In this document: positions 30,469-39,389 of the stretch, piece by piece
How the letters are laid out: every line of letters starts with the position of its first letter
How positions within the stretch are numbered: position 1 is the first letter of the stretch
Source of the DNA: Methylomonas sp. 11b
GTDB taxonomy: Bacteria; Pseudomonadota; Gammaproteobacteria; Methylococcales; Methylomonadaceae
Reading direction: 5' to 3'
NCBI RefSeq assembly: GCF_000515215.1
Contig: NZ_KI911557.1
Coordinates: 1,054,001 to 1,118,000 of the forward strand
DNA length: 64,000 nt
Translations under genes and position numbers: made by a program
The notes under the pieces: generated by a model
What the model saw: the letters and a program-made list of their open reading frames with translations, nothing else
Database searches by the model: none
Told to the model about the DNA's origin: nothing

Positions 30469-32280
30469 ATGAATCGTTTTGCATCCCGTCACCACCACAC
30501 AGGGGCTACGGCCAAGCAGTTGCAGGCCTGCGGGCGGCGCATCGGCACAATATTGCTGATACCTTTACTGGTCAGTTGCGGACAGTATCTCGATACCAGC
30601 CCCGACCGTAAACTCGTGAAGCGGGTGGAAGAACGTCTGAATCCCGATGAGGGTTTGCCGCTACCGGCCATTTCGCAGTTGCCGCCGCAAACCGTGGAGC
30701 AGGCCTTGCCCAAGTTTAAGGAAGGCCGGCCAAAATCGGCGACCATCCTGCCCCCGCCCAGCGCGGCTAAACCCGAGTTACCCAAAGTAGCGCCGGAAAC
30801 TAGCAAGCAGCTATCCATCTCGGACGTGCGCAGCATGGCTTTAGAAAACAATTTGGACCTGAAGATCGCCCAGGCCGACCCGAAAATCGCTGCCACCGCG
30901 GTTAGCGAAGAAGAAGCCAAATTCGACGATTTGATCTTTGCCAAGGCCAAATACGGTAAGAAAAACACACCCGCGCAAAATCTGGATGTGGTCAGTTTCA
31001 CCCCGGTCGATCCCACTTCGCCGCTGAAGAATGAAATCGACAAACTCACCGCCGTGCCGCAGGAGACCGAAGTATTGGACATGGAAGCCGGCATCGTCAT
31101 CCCATTGCGTACCGGCGCAAAAGTGACCGTCAGCTCGCCGTTCGACGGCAAACGCCAGTTTCGCGGCGTCGCTTCCGACCAATATCAAAATGCGCTGCGC
31201 TTCTCCATCAGCCAGCCCTTGCTGCGTGACGCCGGTATTTCCAATAACGTAGCAGGGATCCGCATCGCCCGTTACGAACAACAAGCGGTAGACGTAAAAA
31301 CCCGCTTGCAGGCGATTCGAGTGTTGGCGATGGTCGAACGCGCATATTGGAGCCTGTATGTCGCCTGGGGCGAGTTGGACGTGCGCCGCCAACAGTACGA
31401 AAACGCCTCGAACAACCTGAACATGGTGAGAAAACGGGTGGCGGAAGGTTTGACCGCCAGCGTGGAAATCAACCGTGCGGAAATCGGCGTGGCCGAACGC
31501 CTGGAGTCGCTGATCATCGCCGAAACCAGCTTAAAAACCCGCCAGCGCCAGCTGAAATTATTATTGAACGCACCCGGTCTGGACCTGGACTCGCAAACCC
31601 TGCTGATCCCCGATACCTCGCCGACCCTGCTGGAATTTAATCTGGACCGCGAGCAGCTGGCACAACGCGCCTTGGACGGCCGTTTGGAATTGCTGGAACT
31701 GGAATTAAAGCTGGCCGCCGATTTGACCAAAATCGATTATCTCAGCAATCAAACCTTGCCGATGTTCATGCTGGATTACAACTACGCCGCGCTGGGCCGC
31801 GACACGTCGTCCTACGGCGGCGCTTTCGATCAGACCTTGAGCGGCAATTATTCGGATTGGTCGGTGGGCTTACGCGTGGAAATCCCACTTAGTAACGAAC
31901 TGCGCCGGGCGCGTCTGGACCGGGCCGTGCAGGAGCGCATGCAGCGTCTGACCACCCAACAACTACGCGAATTGAGCGTACGCCGGGAAATCTACGACTC
32001 ACTGGATCAAATGAGCCAGAACTGGCAACGCATTTTAGCCACCCGCCAAAACGTGGTGCTGGCCGGCTTGAATTACGATGCCGAGCTCAAGCAATTTAAG
32101 GAAGGCTTGCGCACCATGACGGAGGTGCTGGAAACCCTAACTAGGCTTGGCGAGGCTCAGCTGCGCGAAGTGCGGGCCATCGGCGACTATCAAGTGTCGA
32201 TGATAGATTTGGCGTTTGCTACCGGCACCTTGCTGGGGCATAGCCGGGTGGATTTGGGCCTGAACACCACCCCTCATTAG
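30469..32280 (+). CDS. TolC-family outer-membrane lipoprotein
   Basis: Outer-membrane efflux protein of 603 aa. The N-terminus has a basic stretch, a hydrophobic segment and a lipobox (LLVSCG, Cys near 38), so it is probably lipidated like OprM. A linker of about 80 residues rich in Pro and Lys precedes the two repeats of the TolC helical barrel, with the conserved LRFSISQPLLRDAG strand. It completes a possible envelope-spanning exporter with the two preceding genes. No exported substrate gene was recognised nearby. Confidence 0.88.
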   Translation: MNRFASRHHHTGATAKQLQACGRRIGTILLIPLLVSCGQYLDTSPDRKLVKRVEERLNPDEGLPLPAISQLPPQTVEQALPKFKEGRPKSATILPPPSAAKPELPKVAPETSKQLSISDVRSMALENNLDLKIAQADPKIAATAVSEEEAKFDDLIFAKAKYGKKNTPAQNLDVVSFTPVDPTSPLKNEIDKLTAVPQETEVLDMEAGIVIPLRTGAKVTVSSPFDGKRQFRGVASDQYQNALRFSISQPLLRDAGISNNVAGIRIARYEQQAVDVKTRLQAIRVLAMVERAYWSLYVAWGELDVRRQQYENASNNLNMVRKRVAEGLTASVEINRAEIGVAERLESLIIAETSLKTRQRQLKLLLNAPGLDLDSQTLLIPDTSPTLLEFNLDREQLAQRALDGRLELLELELKLAADLTKIDYLSNQTLPMFMLDYNYAALGRDTSSYGGAFDQTLSGNYSDWSVGLRVEIPLSNELRRARLDRAVQERMQRLTTQQLRELSVRREIYDSLDQMSQNWQRILATRQNVVLAGLNYDAELKQFKEGLRTMTEVLETLTRLGEAQLREVRAIGDYQVSMIDLAFATGTLLGHSRVDLGLNTTPH

Positions 32281-32344
32281 GTGCTAGGTAAGCGATAAAA
32301 GCAGCGCGTTTACCGCTTACTGATTTGCAGCTAAGGGGCAGCTG

Positions 32345-32821
32345 CTAGTGATGACAACCTGAGCCATGGATATGGCCGTGGGCCACTTCATCGGCTGTCG
32401 CCGGCCTGACATCGATAACTTCCACATCAAAGGTCAAGTCTTCGCCGGCTAAAGGATGGTTACCGTCGATGGTAACATCGTCGCCGTCGATTTCGACGAT
32501 GGTGATGATGCCGGGGCCGTGGCTAACGTCGGCATGAAACTGCATGCCAATATCGATATCCATACCGTCGAACATTTTTTTGGATACCACTTGGATCATT
32601 TCTTCGGACACTTCACCGTAAGCCTGATCGGCCGCTATAGTGACGTTGAATTTATCGCCTGCTTGCTTGCCGTGTAAAGCAGCTTCCAAACCCGCAATAA
32701 TGTTGCCCGCGCCATGCAAATACAACAACGGCTCTTCGCCTCTGGAACTATCCAGCTGCTCACCGTCTTGGTTGGTTAAGGTATAATGGATGGAAACAGC
32801 CGTTTTGTCTGTGATTTGCAT
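32345..32821 (-). CDS. slyD: SlyD-like FKBP-type peptidyl-prolyl isomerase
   Basis: Cytoplasmic prolyl isomerase/chaperone of 158 aa. FKBP signature stretches flank an insert-in-flap domain as in SlyD: YTLTNQDGEQLDSS, LYLHGAGNIIAGLEAALHGK and GNHPLAGEDLTFDVEVIDVR. The C-terminal metal-binding tail is short (HGHIHGSGCHH). The ATG at 32821 fits the family N-terminus (MQITDKTAVSIHYTL); the open frame continues further upstream without support. It is divergent from greB with a 58-bp gap. Confidence 0.92.
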   Translation of the reverse strand: MQITDKTAVSIHYTLTNQDGEQLDSSRGEEPLLYLHGAGNIIAGLEAALHGKQAGDKFNVTIAADQAYGEVSEEMIQVVSKKMFDGMDIDIGMQFHADVSHGPGIITIVEIDGDDVTIDGNHPLAGEDLTFDVEVIDVRPATADEVAHGHIHGSGCHH

Positions 32822-32879
32822 AAGCGTCTTCGCTGGATGAAAAAAAGCCGACATCATATAACCTTTTCCCCGAAAAAAC

Positions 32880-33371
32880 ATGTCACGCTGGCGACCGCCC
32901 CGCCCTAAATCTTCGCCGTACATCACCGCCGAAGGCTATCGCACCCTAGAAACCGAGCTAAAACAGCTCTGGGAACGGCGTAAAGATGTCACCATTGCGC
33001 TGTCAGCCGCTGCCGCAGAAGGTGATCGCTCGGAGAACGCCGAGTATATCTACCGGAAAAAGGAACTGCGGGAAATTGACCGGCGCATTCATTATCTCCA
33101 AAAACGTTTGCCATCTTTGACCGTGGTATCCGAGAAGCCGGCCAATCGTAATCAAGTGTTTTTCGGCGCCTGGGTGACTTTGGAATCGATGGACGGGCAG
33201 GAAATCACTTATCGCATCGTCGGTGCTGACGAAATTGACACCACCGGCGGCTTGATCAGCCTAGACTCGCCTTTGGCGACGGCCTTATTGAAGAAGATGC
33301 TGGACGACGAAATAACCGTCCGACACGCCGAGCAAGAAACGCGTTATTACATCACCGCCATTCGTTACTGA
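32880..33371 (+). CDS. greB: transcription elongation factor GreB
   Basis: Binds the RNA polymerase secondary channel and stimulates cleavage of backtracked transcripts. The 163-aa product has the N-terminal coiled coil with the acidic tip (AAAEGDRSENAEYIYRKKEL) and the C-terminal FKBP-like domain (FGAWVTLES ... YRIVGADEID). Basic residues near the N-terminus fit GreB rather than GreA. It heads a tight rightward run of four genes ending in dtd. Confidence 0.94.
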   Translation: MSRWRPPRPKSSPYITAEGYRTLETELKQLWERRKDVTIALSAAAAEGDRSENAEYIYRKKELREIDRRIHYLQKRLPSLTVVSEKPANRNQVFFGAWVTLESMDGQEITYRIVGADEIDTTGGLISLDSPLATALLKKMLDDEITVRHAEQETRYYITAIRY

Positions 33372-33377
33372 AATAGC

Positions 33378-33542
33378 ATGAGTAAACAAGCCTCGTTTGC
33401 CCGTTTAAAGTGGTTTGTCTTCATTCTGTTATTGACTATTGTCGAAATTGGTCCGGTTCCGCTGATGGGTTTGACCCTGCTTTATATCGTGGCCTTTCGC
33501 CCACGCTGGTTCAAGGACTTGGTCGACCGAATTTATTCATGA
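33378..33542 (+). CDS. 54-aa membrane protein overlapping the next gene
   Basis: A short open frame of 54 codons beginning ATG AGT AAA 6 bp after the greB stop. The translation has a basic N-terminus, one long hydrophobic stretch (about 12-40) and a basic tail ending in DRIYS. Its stop overlaps the ATG of the following gene (TCATGA), a typical coupling signal. It is unrecognised as a family; coding is supported by position, length and overlap. Confidence 0.65.
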   Translation: MSKQASFARLKWFVFILLLTIVEIGPVPLMGLTLLYIVAFRPRWFKDLVDRIYS

Positions 33543-33949
33543 CAGAACCGCAATACCTGTTTGTCTACGGCACACTGCGCCGAAGCCGTCAAAATCAAAT
33601 CCAACACCCGTTTCTCGCAGATTGCGATTACATCGGCGATGCATTTATCCACGGCGAACTATACGAAATTGATGCTTATCCGGGCGCTATTGCTGGCGGA
33701 ACAAAGCTGGTCAAAGGCGAACTGTATCTGATGCAAAACTCCGAGCACACGCTGTCGGCTCTGGATATTTACGAAGAATGCGCTTCAGATTTTCCGCAGC
33801 CGCACGAATATATCCGCCGTGAACTACAGGTAAGTTTGCCGGATGGACAATCCGTTTTGGCTTGGACCTATCTTTACAATCGTCCCGTGAACGAACTAAT
33901 GCGCATCCACAGCGGCGACTACCTAAACTATTTGCAGGAACACACATGA
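33539..33949 (+). CDS. gamma-glutamylcyclotransferase-family protein
   Basis: A 136-aa protein of the GGCT/AIG2 (YtfP-like) fold, recognised by the N-terminal FVYGTLRRSRQNQ, the GELYEIDAYPGAI segment and a conserved acidic ALDIYEEC. Members cleave gamma-glutamyl compounds or act in repair of such adducts; the substrate is not defined here. It is overlapped at the start by the 54-aa gene and at the end by dtd (4 nt). Confidence 0.87.
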   Translation: MTEPQYLFVYGTLRRSRQNQIQHPFLADCDYIGDAFIHGELYEIDAYPGAIAGGTKLVKGELYLMQNSEHTLSALDIYEECASDFPQPHEYIRRELQVSLPDGQSVLAWTYLYNRPVNELMRIHSGDYLNYLQEHT

Positions 33950-34392
33950 TCAGCATTATCCAGCGCGTGACCCAAGCCAAAGTCACGGTAAACGGTATCG
34001 ACATCGGCGTGATCGGCACCGGCATCATGGCGCTGGTAGCGGTCGAAAAAACTGATACGCCCAAGCAAGCCGACCGCTTGCTGGAGCGGATTTTGAATTA
34101 CCGAATCTTTGCGGATGCAGACGACAAAATGAATCTGAGTTTGCGCGATATTCAGGGCGGCCTGCTCCTGGTACCGCAATTTACCCTGGCAGCCAATACC
34201 GATACCGGCAACCGGCCCAGCTTTGCTTCGGCGGCCCCGCCGGAATTGGGCCGGGAATTATTCGGATATTTGCAACAGCGTGCGCAGGAGACCTACCCGG
34301 CTAGCCAGTTCGGCGAATTCGGCGCAGATATGAAAGTAGCATTGATCAACGACGGCCCGGTAACTTTTACATTACGTTGCCAGGGAATATAG
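33946..34392 (+). CDS. dtd: D-aminoacyl-tRNA deacylase
   Basis: Hydrolyses D-amino acids (and glycine from tRNA-Ala) from mischarged tRNA. The 148-aa product shows the DTD signatures VPQFTLAANTDTGNRPSF and NDGPVTFTL. Its ATG overlaps the preceding stop by 4 nt. No T-rich hairpin was seen after the gene. Confidence 0.95.
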   Translation: MISIIQRVTQAKVTVNGIDIGVIGTGIMALVAVEKTDTPKQADRLLERILNYRIFADADDKMNLSLRDIQGGLLLVPQFTLAANTDTGNRPSFASAAPPELGRELFGYLQQRAQETYPASQFGEFGADMKVALINDGPVTFTLRCQGI

Positions 34393-34480
34393 CTCAGCAA
34401 CCAATTTTTGGCATCGATTTTCCTACCTTCTCACTGATCCATCGCCAGCAAACACCCCAAACCGAACTTTCAGGAACCAA

Positions 34481-34512
34481 AAATAAACTGTGTTAAATAA
34501 CACAATTTATTT
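34481..34512. promoter_or_regulatory. 32-bp dyad upstream of the Cys/His-rich lipoprotein gene
   Basis: AAATAAA c TGTGTTA AA TAACACA a TTTATTT is a nearly perfect palindrome (14 of 15 arm positions pair) about 60 bp before the ATG of the lipoprotein gene. The core TGTGT-N6-ACACA has the layout of CRP/FNR-type sites, while the AT-rich flanks also resemble metal-regulator boxes (Zur/Fur). The regulator cannot be named from sequence. Confidence 0.5.
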
Positions 34513-34572
34513 GCCTAACGTGCACCTTACCCCTACAATTGCGCCTCCTTTATCACCAACCGAGAAATACAT

Positions 34573-35139
34573 ATGAAAATTCAACATTTGCTCATCGCCT
34601 TAACCTTGCCGGCTTTGCTGACCCTGACGGGCTGCGAATCCGCAAAACCGGTCGAAGCAACTGCTGAGCCTGCGGTAGTGGCGCCAGTAACCGCGGCACC
34701 GGCTGAAACCGCCGCCCCCGCGCCAGCGGCACCCGCCATGTCCCCGGAACATTGCGCTAAACATAAAGCCGATGCCGCAGCGCACAATTGCGTGGAGCAT
34801 TGCGCCAAACACAAAGGTAAAAAAGGCAAAGCCTGCCTGAAACATTGCGCCGATAAAGCCGCGGCAGAACACGATTGCGCAAAACATTGCGCCGATCACC
34901 CAGGCGCTAAAGACAAAGTCTGCGCCCAACATTGCGCGCAAGATGCCAATGCCAGCGCCCACCAATGCGGCACCGAGCATTGCGCCCATCACGAAGCCGC
35001 CGCTGCCGCCAATTGCAGTAGCAGCCATTGCGCCCATCATCAAGGCGGCGCAGCCCATGATTGCAGTGCGGATCATTGCAAAAAGCACGGCGGCGATATG
35101 GCCGATTGCTGCGGCTCCGCGCATAAATGCGATAAGTAA
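34573..35139 (+). CDS. Cys/His-repeat lipoprotein, probable metal binder
   Basis: A 188-aa lipoprotein: signal peptide with lipobox LTGC (C21), a Pro/Ala-rich linker (about 27-55), then about 130 residues made of some eight repeats of a C-x2-3-H-C-x2-H unit (for example NCVEHCAKH, DCAKHCADH, VCAQHCAQ, NCSSSHCAHH). I count 18 Cys besides the lipobox and about 20 His. The density suggests binding of several soft or transition metal ions at the cell envelope (copper, zinc, nickel or other). No known family is recognised. It is monocistronic with a dyad upstream. Confidence 0.85.
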   Translation: MKIQHLLIALTLPALLTLTGCESAKPVEATAEPAVVAPVTAAPAETAAPAPAAPAMSPEHCAKHKADAAAHNCVEHCAKHKGKKGKACLKHCADKAAAEHDCAKHCADHPGAKDKVCAQHCAQDANASAHQCGTEHCAHHEAAAAANCSSSHCAHHQGGAAHDCSADHCKKHGGDMADCCGSAHKCDK

Positions 35140-35402
35140 TCTGTAATCTCAGATCCGATTCGGGTTTAACTGCGGCGACGACACCATCCGCAGTTAGGCC
35201 CGATCAAACCAGTCCAGACCTGTCAAATAGTCCAATACCGCCTTCCTTCACGCGGCTGGATCCAGCCTCTTCACTCCCACCACTTTATTCAACAGCCAAC
35301 AGGCGCATCTTTTAGATTGCCGAATCGCTTAAATCTGCGCTAAATTCTCAACCTGTGCCACGTCAGTCGGCCGGACATTTTTATTCAGCAATAGAGGAGC
35401 TT

Positions 35403-35915
35403 ATGGCCGAATCCAATCAAAATCCCGCTATCGCCGCCGCGATCATTGGTGTAATCGGCTCTATCAGCGTAGCCATCATCACTAACTGGGATAAATTGAC
35501 TGGACAGCAGAAGGACGCCGCATCGCCCCCGGCTCAGCAAATTGTGACGGCAACTTATCCGCCGATTGCCAAGACAACACCTGCGGTTGTCGAGTCTTCT
35601 CCGGTCATCGACATCAGCGGCGACTGGTATAACCCCGCCGCGCCGACTGCGGGCGGCACCCACATAGACCAACAAAGCGATAGTTTTGAATTCCAGGCAT
35701 GGGGGATGTTGGCGCAAGGCATAGGCTACACATCAAAGGGCAACGGTAATTTGATCGCCCAAACCCTGATTTACGATTACACCGCTCAGTTTCAAAACGG
35801 CTGGGTATCGAAAGGGAATTGTACCGGCACGGTAACGCCAAACGGCGCTAAGATTACCGCGACGTGCACTGATACCATCATGGGTACCTATGTGTCCGCC
35901 GGCGTGCGGCAATAA
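35403..35915 (+). CDS. membrane-anchored protein with small beta-rich domain
   Basis: A 170-aa hypothetical protein. A single hydrophobic anchor near the N-terminus (AIAAAIIGVIGSISVAIIT) is followed by a Pro/Ala/Thr linker and a C-terminal beta-rich region beginning DISGDWYN, with repeated GTx turns. The layout matches the protein at 46468-46992 (anchor, then xxGxWxx and beta strands), so the two may be distant paralogues. AGAGGAG precedes the ATG at 35403. No function assigned. Confidence 0.72.
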   Translation: MAESNQNPAIAAAIIGVIGSISVAIITNWDKLTGQQKDAASPPAQQIVTATYPPIAKTTPAVVESSPVIDISGDWYNPAAPTAGGTHIDQQSDSFEFQAWGMLAQGIGYTSKGNGNLIAQTLIYDYTAQFQNGWVSKGNCTGTVTPNGAKITATCTDTIMGTYVSAGVRQ

Positions 35916-35975
35916 AGCTGGATAAGGCGCAGACAACGATCCGTAGGGAGGCTGTCTGCCCTTGAACTAAAACAT

Positions 35976-36371
35976 CTAGCGAATGGCTAACAGCGCTCTT
36001 AGCACATCGACCCGGCTAATCATGCCGACAAACTGATCGTTTTGAAAAACCGGAAAACTCCTGGTCGGCGATTCCTGAAATTTACTGGCCACATCCACGA
36101 GGCTAGCATCGGCATCAACAAATTGCGGGTCTTTGCTCATGAACTCTCCCACCTTTCCGGCCATACTTTGGTTGTAAGCGGATTCGACAAACACCTTCAT
36201 GCCGTCTTTTTCGGAAAATATCCCCACCAACTTACCTTGCTGGTCCACAACCGGCACGCTAGTCACTTTGTGGTCCAGTAAGATTTTAACCGCCTGAGAA
36301 ATTTCGGTATCGGGGGTAACGGTAACGATTTTGGTCGACATGTAATCGACTACAGCTATTTTGGCTAGCAT
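35976..36371 (-). CDS. CBS-domain pair protein
   Basis: A 131-aa protein made of two CBS domains (about 8-60 and 74-128), each with the typical end motif (KLVGIFSEKD, QFVGMISRVDVL). Such stand-alone pairs bind adenine nucleotides or related ligands and regulate partner proteins. A perfect AGGAGGT site precedes the ATG. It is transcribed alone; a weak hairpin (35929-35959) sits between it and the convergent gene. Confidence 0.9.
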   Translation of the reverse strand: MLAKIAVVDYMSTKIVTVTPDTEISQAVKILLDHKVTSVPVVDQQGKLVGIFSEKDGMKVFVESAYNQSMAGKVGEFMSKDPQFVDADASLVDVASKFQESPTRSFPVFQNDQFVGMISRVDVLRALLAIR

Positions 36372-36763
36372 GGTGTACCTCCTGTTATTATTTTTTATTC
36401 TAAGCTTGGACAGCCACGCAAGCGACCGGTTCAGCGATCAGCTAACTTCTGCCCTATGCGATTATTATAAAAATTCCCCGCACTAGCTAGCTTTATTATT
36501 CCCGGCAACATGGCAGCAACGGCTACCGAAATGCGTTGTGATCTCGGTGTTGAAAACCATGTCCGGGTTAACGGGTTAATTCCGTATTTACCTCACCCAC
36601 TAATTCGCTGTAACCGCCCTTTCCAAAAAGCCGCCGCTCTCTACCGGGAACGACAACATGCATACGTCGGATTAATAAGCTACAAAATGACTATACAAGT
36701 CGCGTATCAGTCTAAACTTGTCAAACCGCACATTGACGTTTCTGCTATATATGGATACCGCTT
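36372..36763. other. 392-bp intergenic region
   Basis: Divergent gap between the CBS gene and the receptor-PilZ gene. One open frame (36510-36824) overlaps the receptor start and encodes nothing recognisable, so I reject it. I see no RNA gene, repeat or clear promoter; the last 100 bp are AT-rich and presumably hold the receptor promoter. Confidence 0.5.
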
Positions 36764-38794
36764 ATGCTTGATTCCCTTAGTAATCACTCCGGACCCCAGG
36801 ATTTTTCATTACGCAAACTGTTGACGGTATTGACTGCCACAGTGGCTTTACTGCTGGTAGTCGGCAATATATTTGTCTGGATTAGTCACGGCAAACTACA
36901 AACAGCGGAAACCGAAAAGCAGCGCTTGGTAAACGCTACTCTGGCGTTTAAAAATGTTCGCTATCACGTGGTGCAAATCCAGCAATTTCTGACCGATGCG
37001 TCAGCGGTCGGTGAAGACGATTACAGCGAAGCCTTAGCGGAAAAAAACGCCGCTCATGCGGAACTGACGAGTTTACTGGCGATGATGCCGGACAAGAAAC
37101 CGGCGATTAAAGACGCCGATAACGCCGTGAGCGAGCTTTATGCCACCGGTGAACTCATGGCAAACGCCTATTTTCAGCAAGGCCGTGAAGCCGGCAACCT
37201 GATCATGAAAGCCCCGGAGAATGGCTTCGACGCGGCCTCGGAAATTCTGGCCGACAAACTCAATCAGCTTGCCGGCACCTTGGAACAACAAGCCAACGCC
37301 GCGTCGCAGCAACAAAATCAGATGCAAAACCAAATGTTTACGGTCAGCGCCACGGTTGCCGGCCTGGCTTTATTATTGATCGTGTCCGCCAATGTCTGGC
37401 TGACGCGAAAATTATTTACCGTATTAGGCGGCGAACCCAGCTACGCATCAAAAATTGCCGGCAGTATCGCCAAGGGTCAGTTGGACATCAACGTCGCCAC
37501 TGAGAAAAACGATACCAGCAGTCTATTGGCTATTATGAAGCTGATGGGCCAGGAACTGACCAGCCATATGCGCGAGATCAATGCAGTTAGTAAGCAAATC
37601 GGTCAGTCTTCCTACCAAATATCCAATATCTCCGGCGGCATTTCCAATGCCAACCGCTCGGAACAGGCTCGATCTTCCGAGGTAAAAACCGCTACCGAAC
37701 AACTACGTACTACGACCGAAGAAGTCGAACGCTTTTCCGTAGAAATCCGCCACCGCACCCAGGAAACGCAAAACACCGCGCAAAAAGGCATCGTCGCCGT
37801 TAACGAAAATCTTGATGAAATGCGCCGGGTTGTGAAAGAAGTAGAAAGCGCGGAAGCTAAAACCCTGGCACTGCGCCAGGCCAATCGGCAAATTCAGGAT
37901 ATTACCACCACGATCCGTAACATCACCGAGCAAACCAATTTATTGGCCTTAAACGCCGCCATCGAAGCCGCCAGAGCCGGCGAGTACGGCAGAGGCTTTG
38001 CTGTGGTAGCCGATGAAGTGCGTAAACTGGCGCAAAACGCCTCCAGCGCTACCGCCGAAATCGCCAGCATTATTGGCGAATTAACCAAAATAATCGAAGA
38101 AAACACGCACGCGATGGGCTCCATCATCCAGACCACCAAACAAGGTATGGAAAAAGCCGAAACCACCAGCGTAGTGATTAACGAAATTGTCGGCCAGATA
38201 GCGGAAAACGCCGGCACCGCGCAACAAATCTCCCAGGTTTCCAAATATCAACTAGAGAATGTCAACCAATTGCAGACCCGAGTAACCGCTTTATTCGACG
38301 CGCTTGGCCAGAACGAATCCAAAGTGCACATCACCCGGACCATCAGCGACGACCTTTATGTAGTTACCGAAAAAATGCGCACCATGCTGGAGCACTTTAG
38401 CTTCGATGCGCAGTGGACGGCAACACCAGCCGCCAACGAGCACCGCAAATTTCCACGCAGCAGCCACTATTTGCTGGCACATGTGGAAATCGCCGACTTG
38501 GTTCTCGACGGGGTCACCGCTGATTTCAGCATGTCCGGCGCCTGTTTGCGTCTGCCCGTGGCACTGCCCTGCCCGCTAAACAGCTCCATTACTATTCAGC
38601 TGCGCATTCCGTACGACAATATTCAGCAATACGAATCCCAACTGCCACTGGAGCTTACCTGCACCCTGGTCTGGCACAAACCCGTGGATGGCGAACACCA
38701 CTACGGCGTCAAATTCAACGAATTCATGTCACCGGAGTCCGCACAGAGTTTAAAAGCCTGTTTTGCCTTTTTCAATCACTCCGCAACCTATTAG
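36764..38794 (+). CDS. methyl-accepting chemotaxis protein with C-terminal PilZ domain
   Basis: A 676-aa receptor. TM1 (about 21-43), a helical periplasmic domain (about 45-190), TM2 (about 195-215), a signalling coiled coil with a normal tip ([20 protein letters not shown]), then a PilZ domain (about 555-670). The PilZ domain has the RKFPR motif and DFSMSGACL, which fit the RxxxR and (D/N)xSxxG c-di-GMP-binding signatures. The fusion should allow c-di-GMP level to modulate chemotaxis signalling directly. No strong ribosome site is seen before the ATG. Confidence 0.9.
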   Translation: MLDSLSNHSGPQDFSLRKLLTVLTATVALLLVVGNIFVWISHGKLQTAETEKQRLVNATLAFKNVRYHVVQIQQFLTDASAVGEDDYSEALAEKNAAHAELTSLLAMMPDKKPAIKDADNAVSELYATGELMANAYFQQGREAGNLIMKAPENGFDAASEILADKLNQLAGTLEQQANAASQQQNQMQNQMFTVSATVAGLALLLIVSANVWLTRKLFTVLGGEPSYASKIAGSIAKGQLDINVATEKNDTSSLLAIMKLMGQELTSHMREINAVSKQIGQSSYQISNISGGISNANRSEQARSSEVKTATEQLRTTTEEVERFSVEIRHRTQETQNTAQKGIVAVNENLDEMRRVVKEVESAEAKTLALRQANRQIQDITTTIRNITEQTNLLALNAAIEAARAGEYGRGFAVVADEVRKLAQNASSATAEIASIIGELTKIIEENTHAMGSIIQTTKQGMEKAETTSVVINEIVGQIAENAGTAQQISQVSKYQLENVNQLQTRVTALFDALGQNESKVHITRTISDDLYVVTEKMRTMLEHFSFDAQWTATPAANEHRKFPRSSHYLLAHVEIADLVLDGVTADFSMSGACLRLPVALPCPLNSSITIQLRIPYDNIQQYESQLPLELTCTLVWHKPVDGEHHYGVKFNEFMSPESAQSLKACFAFFNHSATY

Positions 38795-38824
38795 CCGCGG
38801 TTTGAAAATACTCGGCTCAAAAAC

Positions 38825-39181
38825 TCAATCGAACGCGTTGCAGCAAGGGCATTTCCAATCGACGTCCGCTGGCCGCGTCGGGTGCACATGATTCAGCAGT
38901 TTTTTCGAGCCGCCGAAATCATGATAATTTTGGCAGACTTTTTCGAACGCGGCCTTGGGCGATGCGGCATAGCTAAACTTAAATTTGGGATATCTGCCCA
39001 CGTGTTGTTTCAAGCGGGCGTTTAGGTCGGTTTCCGAACGGCCCACGTATTTGACGACAAACTTATTGGTTTTTTGATTGATAATGCCCAAGGCATAATT
39101 GCCCTCGGCGCTTTCGGTGATTAGTTCGTTGATTTTGGCATTGCTCAAATCGTAAGCCCCTTGCATATCAAGTGAAGCCAT
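38825..39181 (-). CDS. GIY-YIG-like small protein
   Basis: A 118-aa protein with GNYALGI ... KYVGRSETDLNARLKQHVG, which resembles the GIY-YIG nuclease core with its conserved arginine, followed by a C-terminal CPCC pair that could bind zinc. The usual catalytic glutamate is not obvious, so nuclease activity is uncertain. AGGAGG lies ahead of the ATG. Transcribed alone, facing the receptor-PilZ gene. Confidence 0.65.
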   Translation of the reverse strand: MASLDMQGAYDLSNAKINELITESAEGNYALGIINQKTNKFVVKYVGRSETDLNARLKQHVGRYPKFKFSYAASPKAAFEKVCQNYHDFGGSKKLLNHVHPTRPADVDWKCPCCNAFD

Positions 39182-39389
39182 GTGTCCTCCTGTAGCGTCT
39201 AGCTATTCTTATAATCAAGTCGTAGGTCTGGCAAATATGCCTGATAGCAGGATAATACTCTCATCTGGGTCAAGTATTACTTTAAATATTGCAAGTTCAG
39301 TCCGACGCATTTGTAAGGGGCTGCTCGACCGGACAGAATATACCGCTCAGGATTAACGAATTTTACAGGTGTCCACACCAGGAGCCGGG

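Noticed and set aside
34600..35124. 174-codon open frame on the minus strand
   Set aside because: Shadow of the repetitive Cys/His-rich lipoprotein gene; the plus-strand reading has signal peptide, lipobox and repeat logic.
36510..36824. 104-codon open frame before the receptor-PilZ gene
   Set aside because: Overlaps the receptor start in another frame and has no recognisable features.
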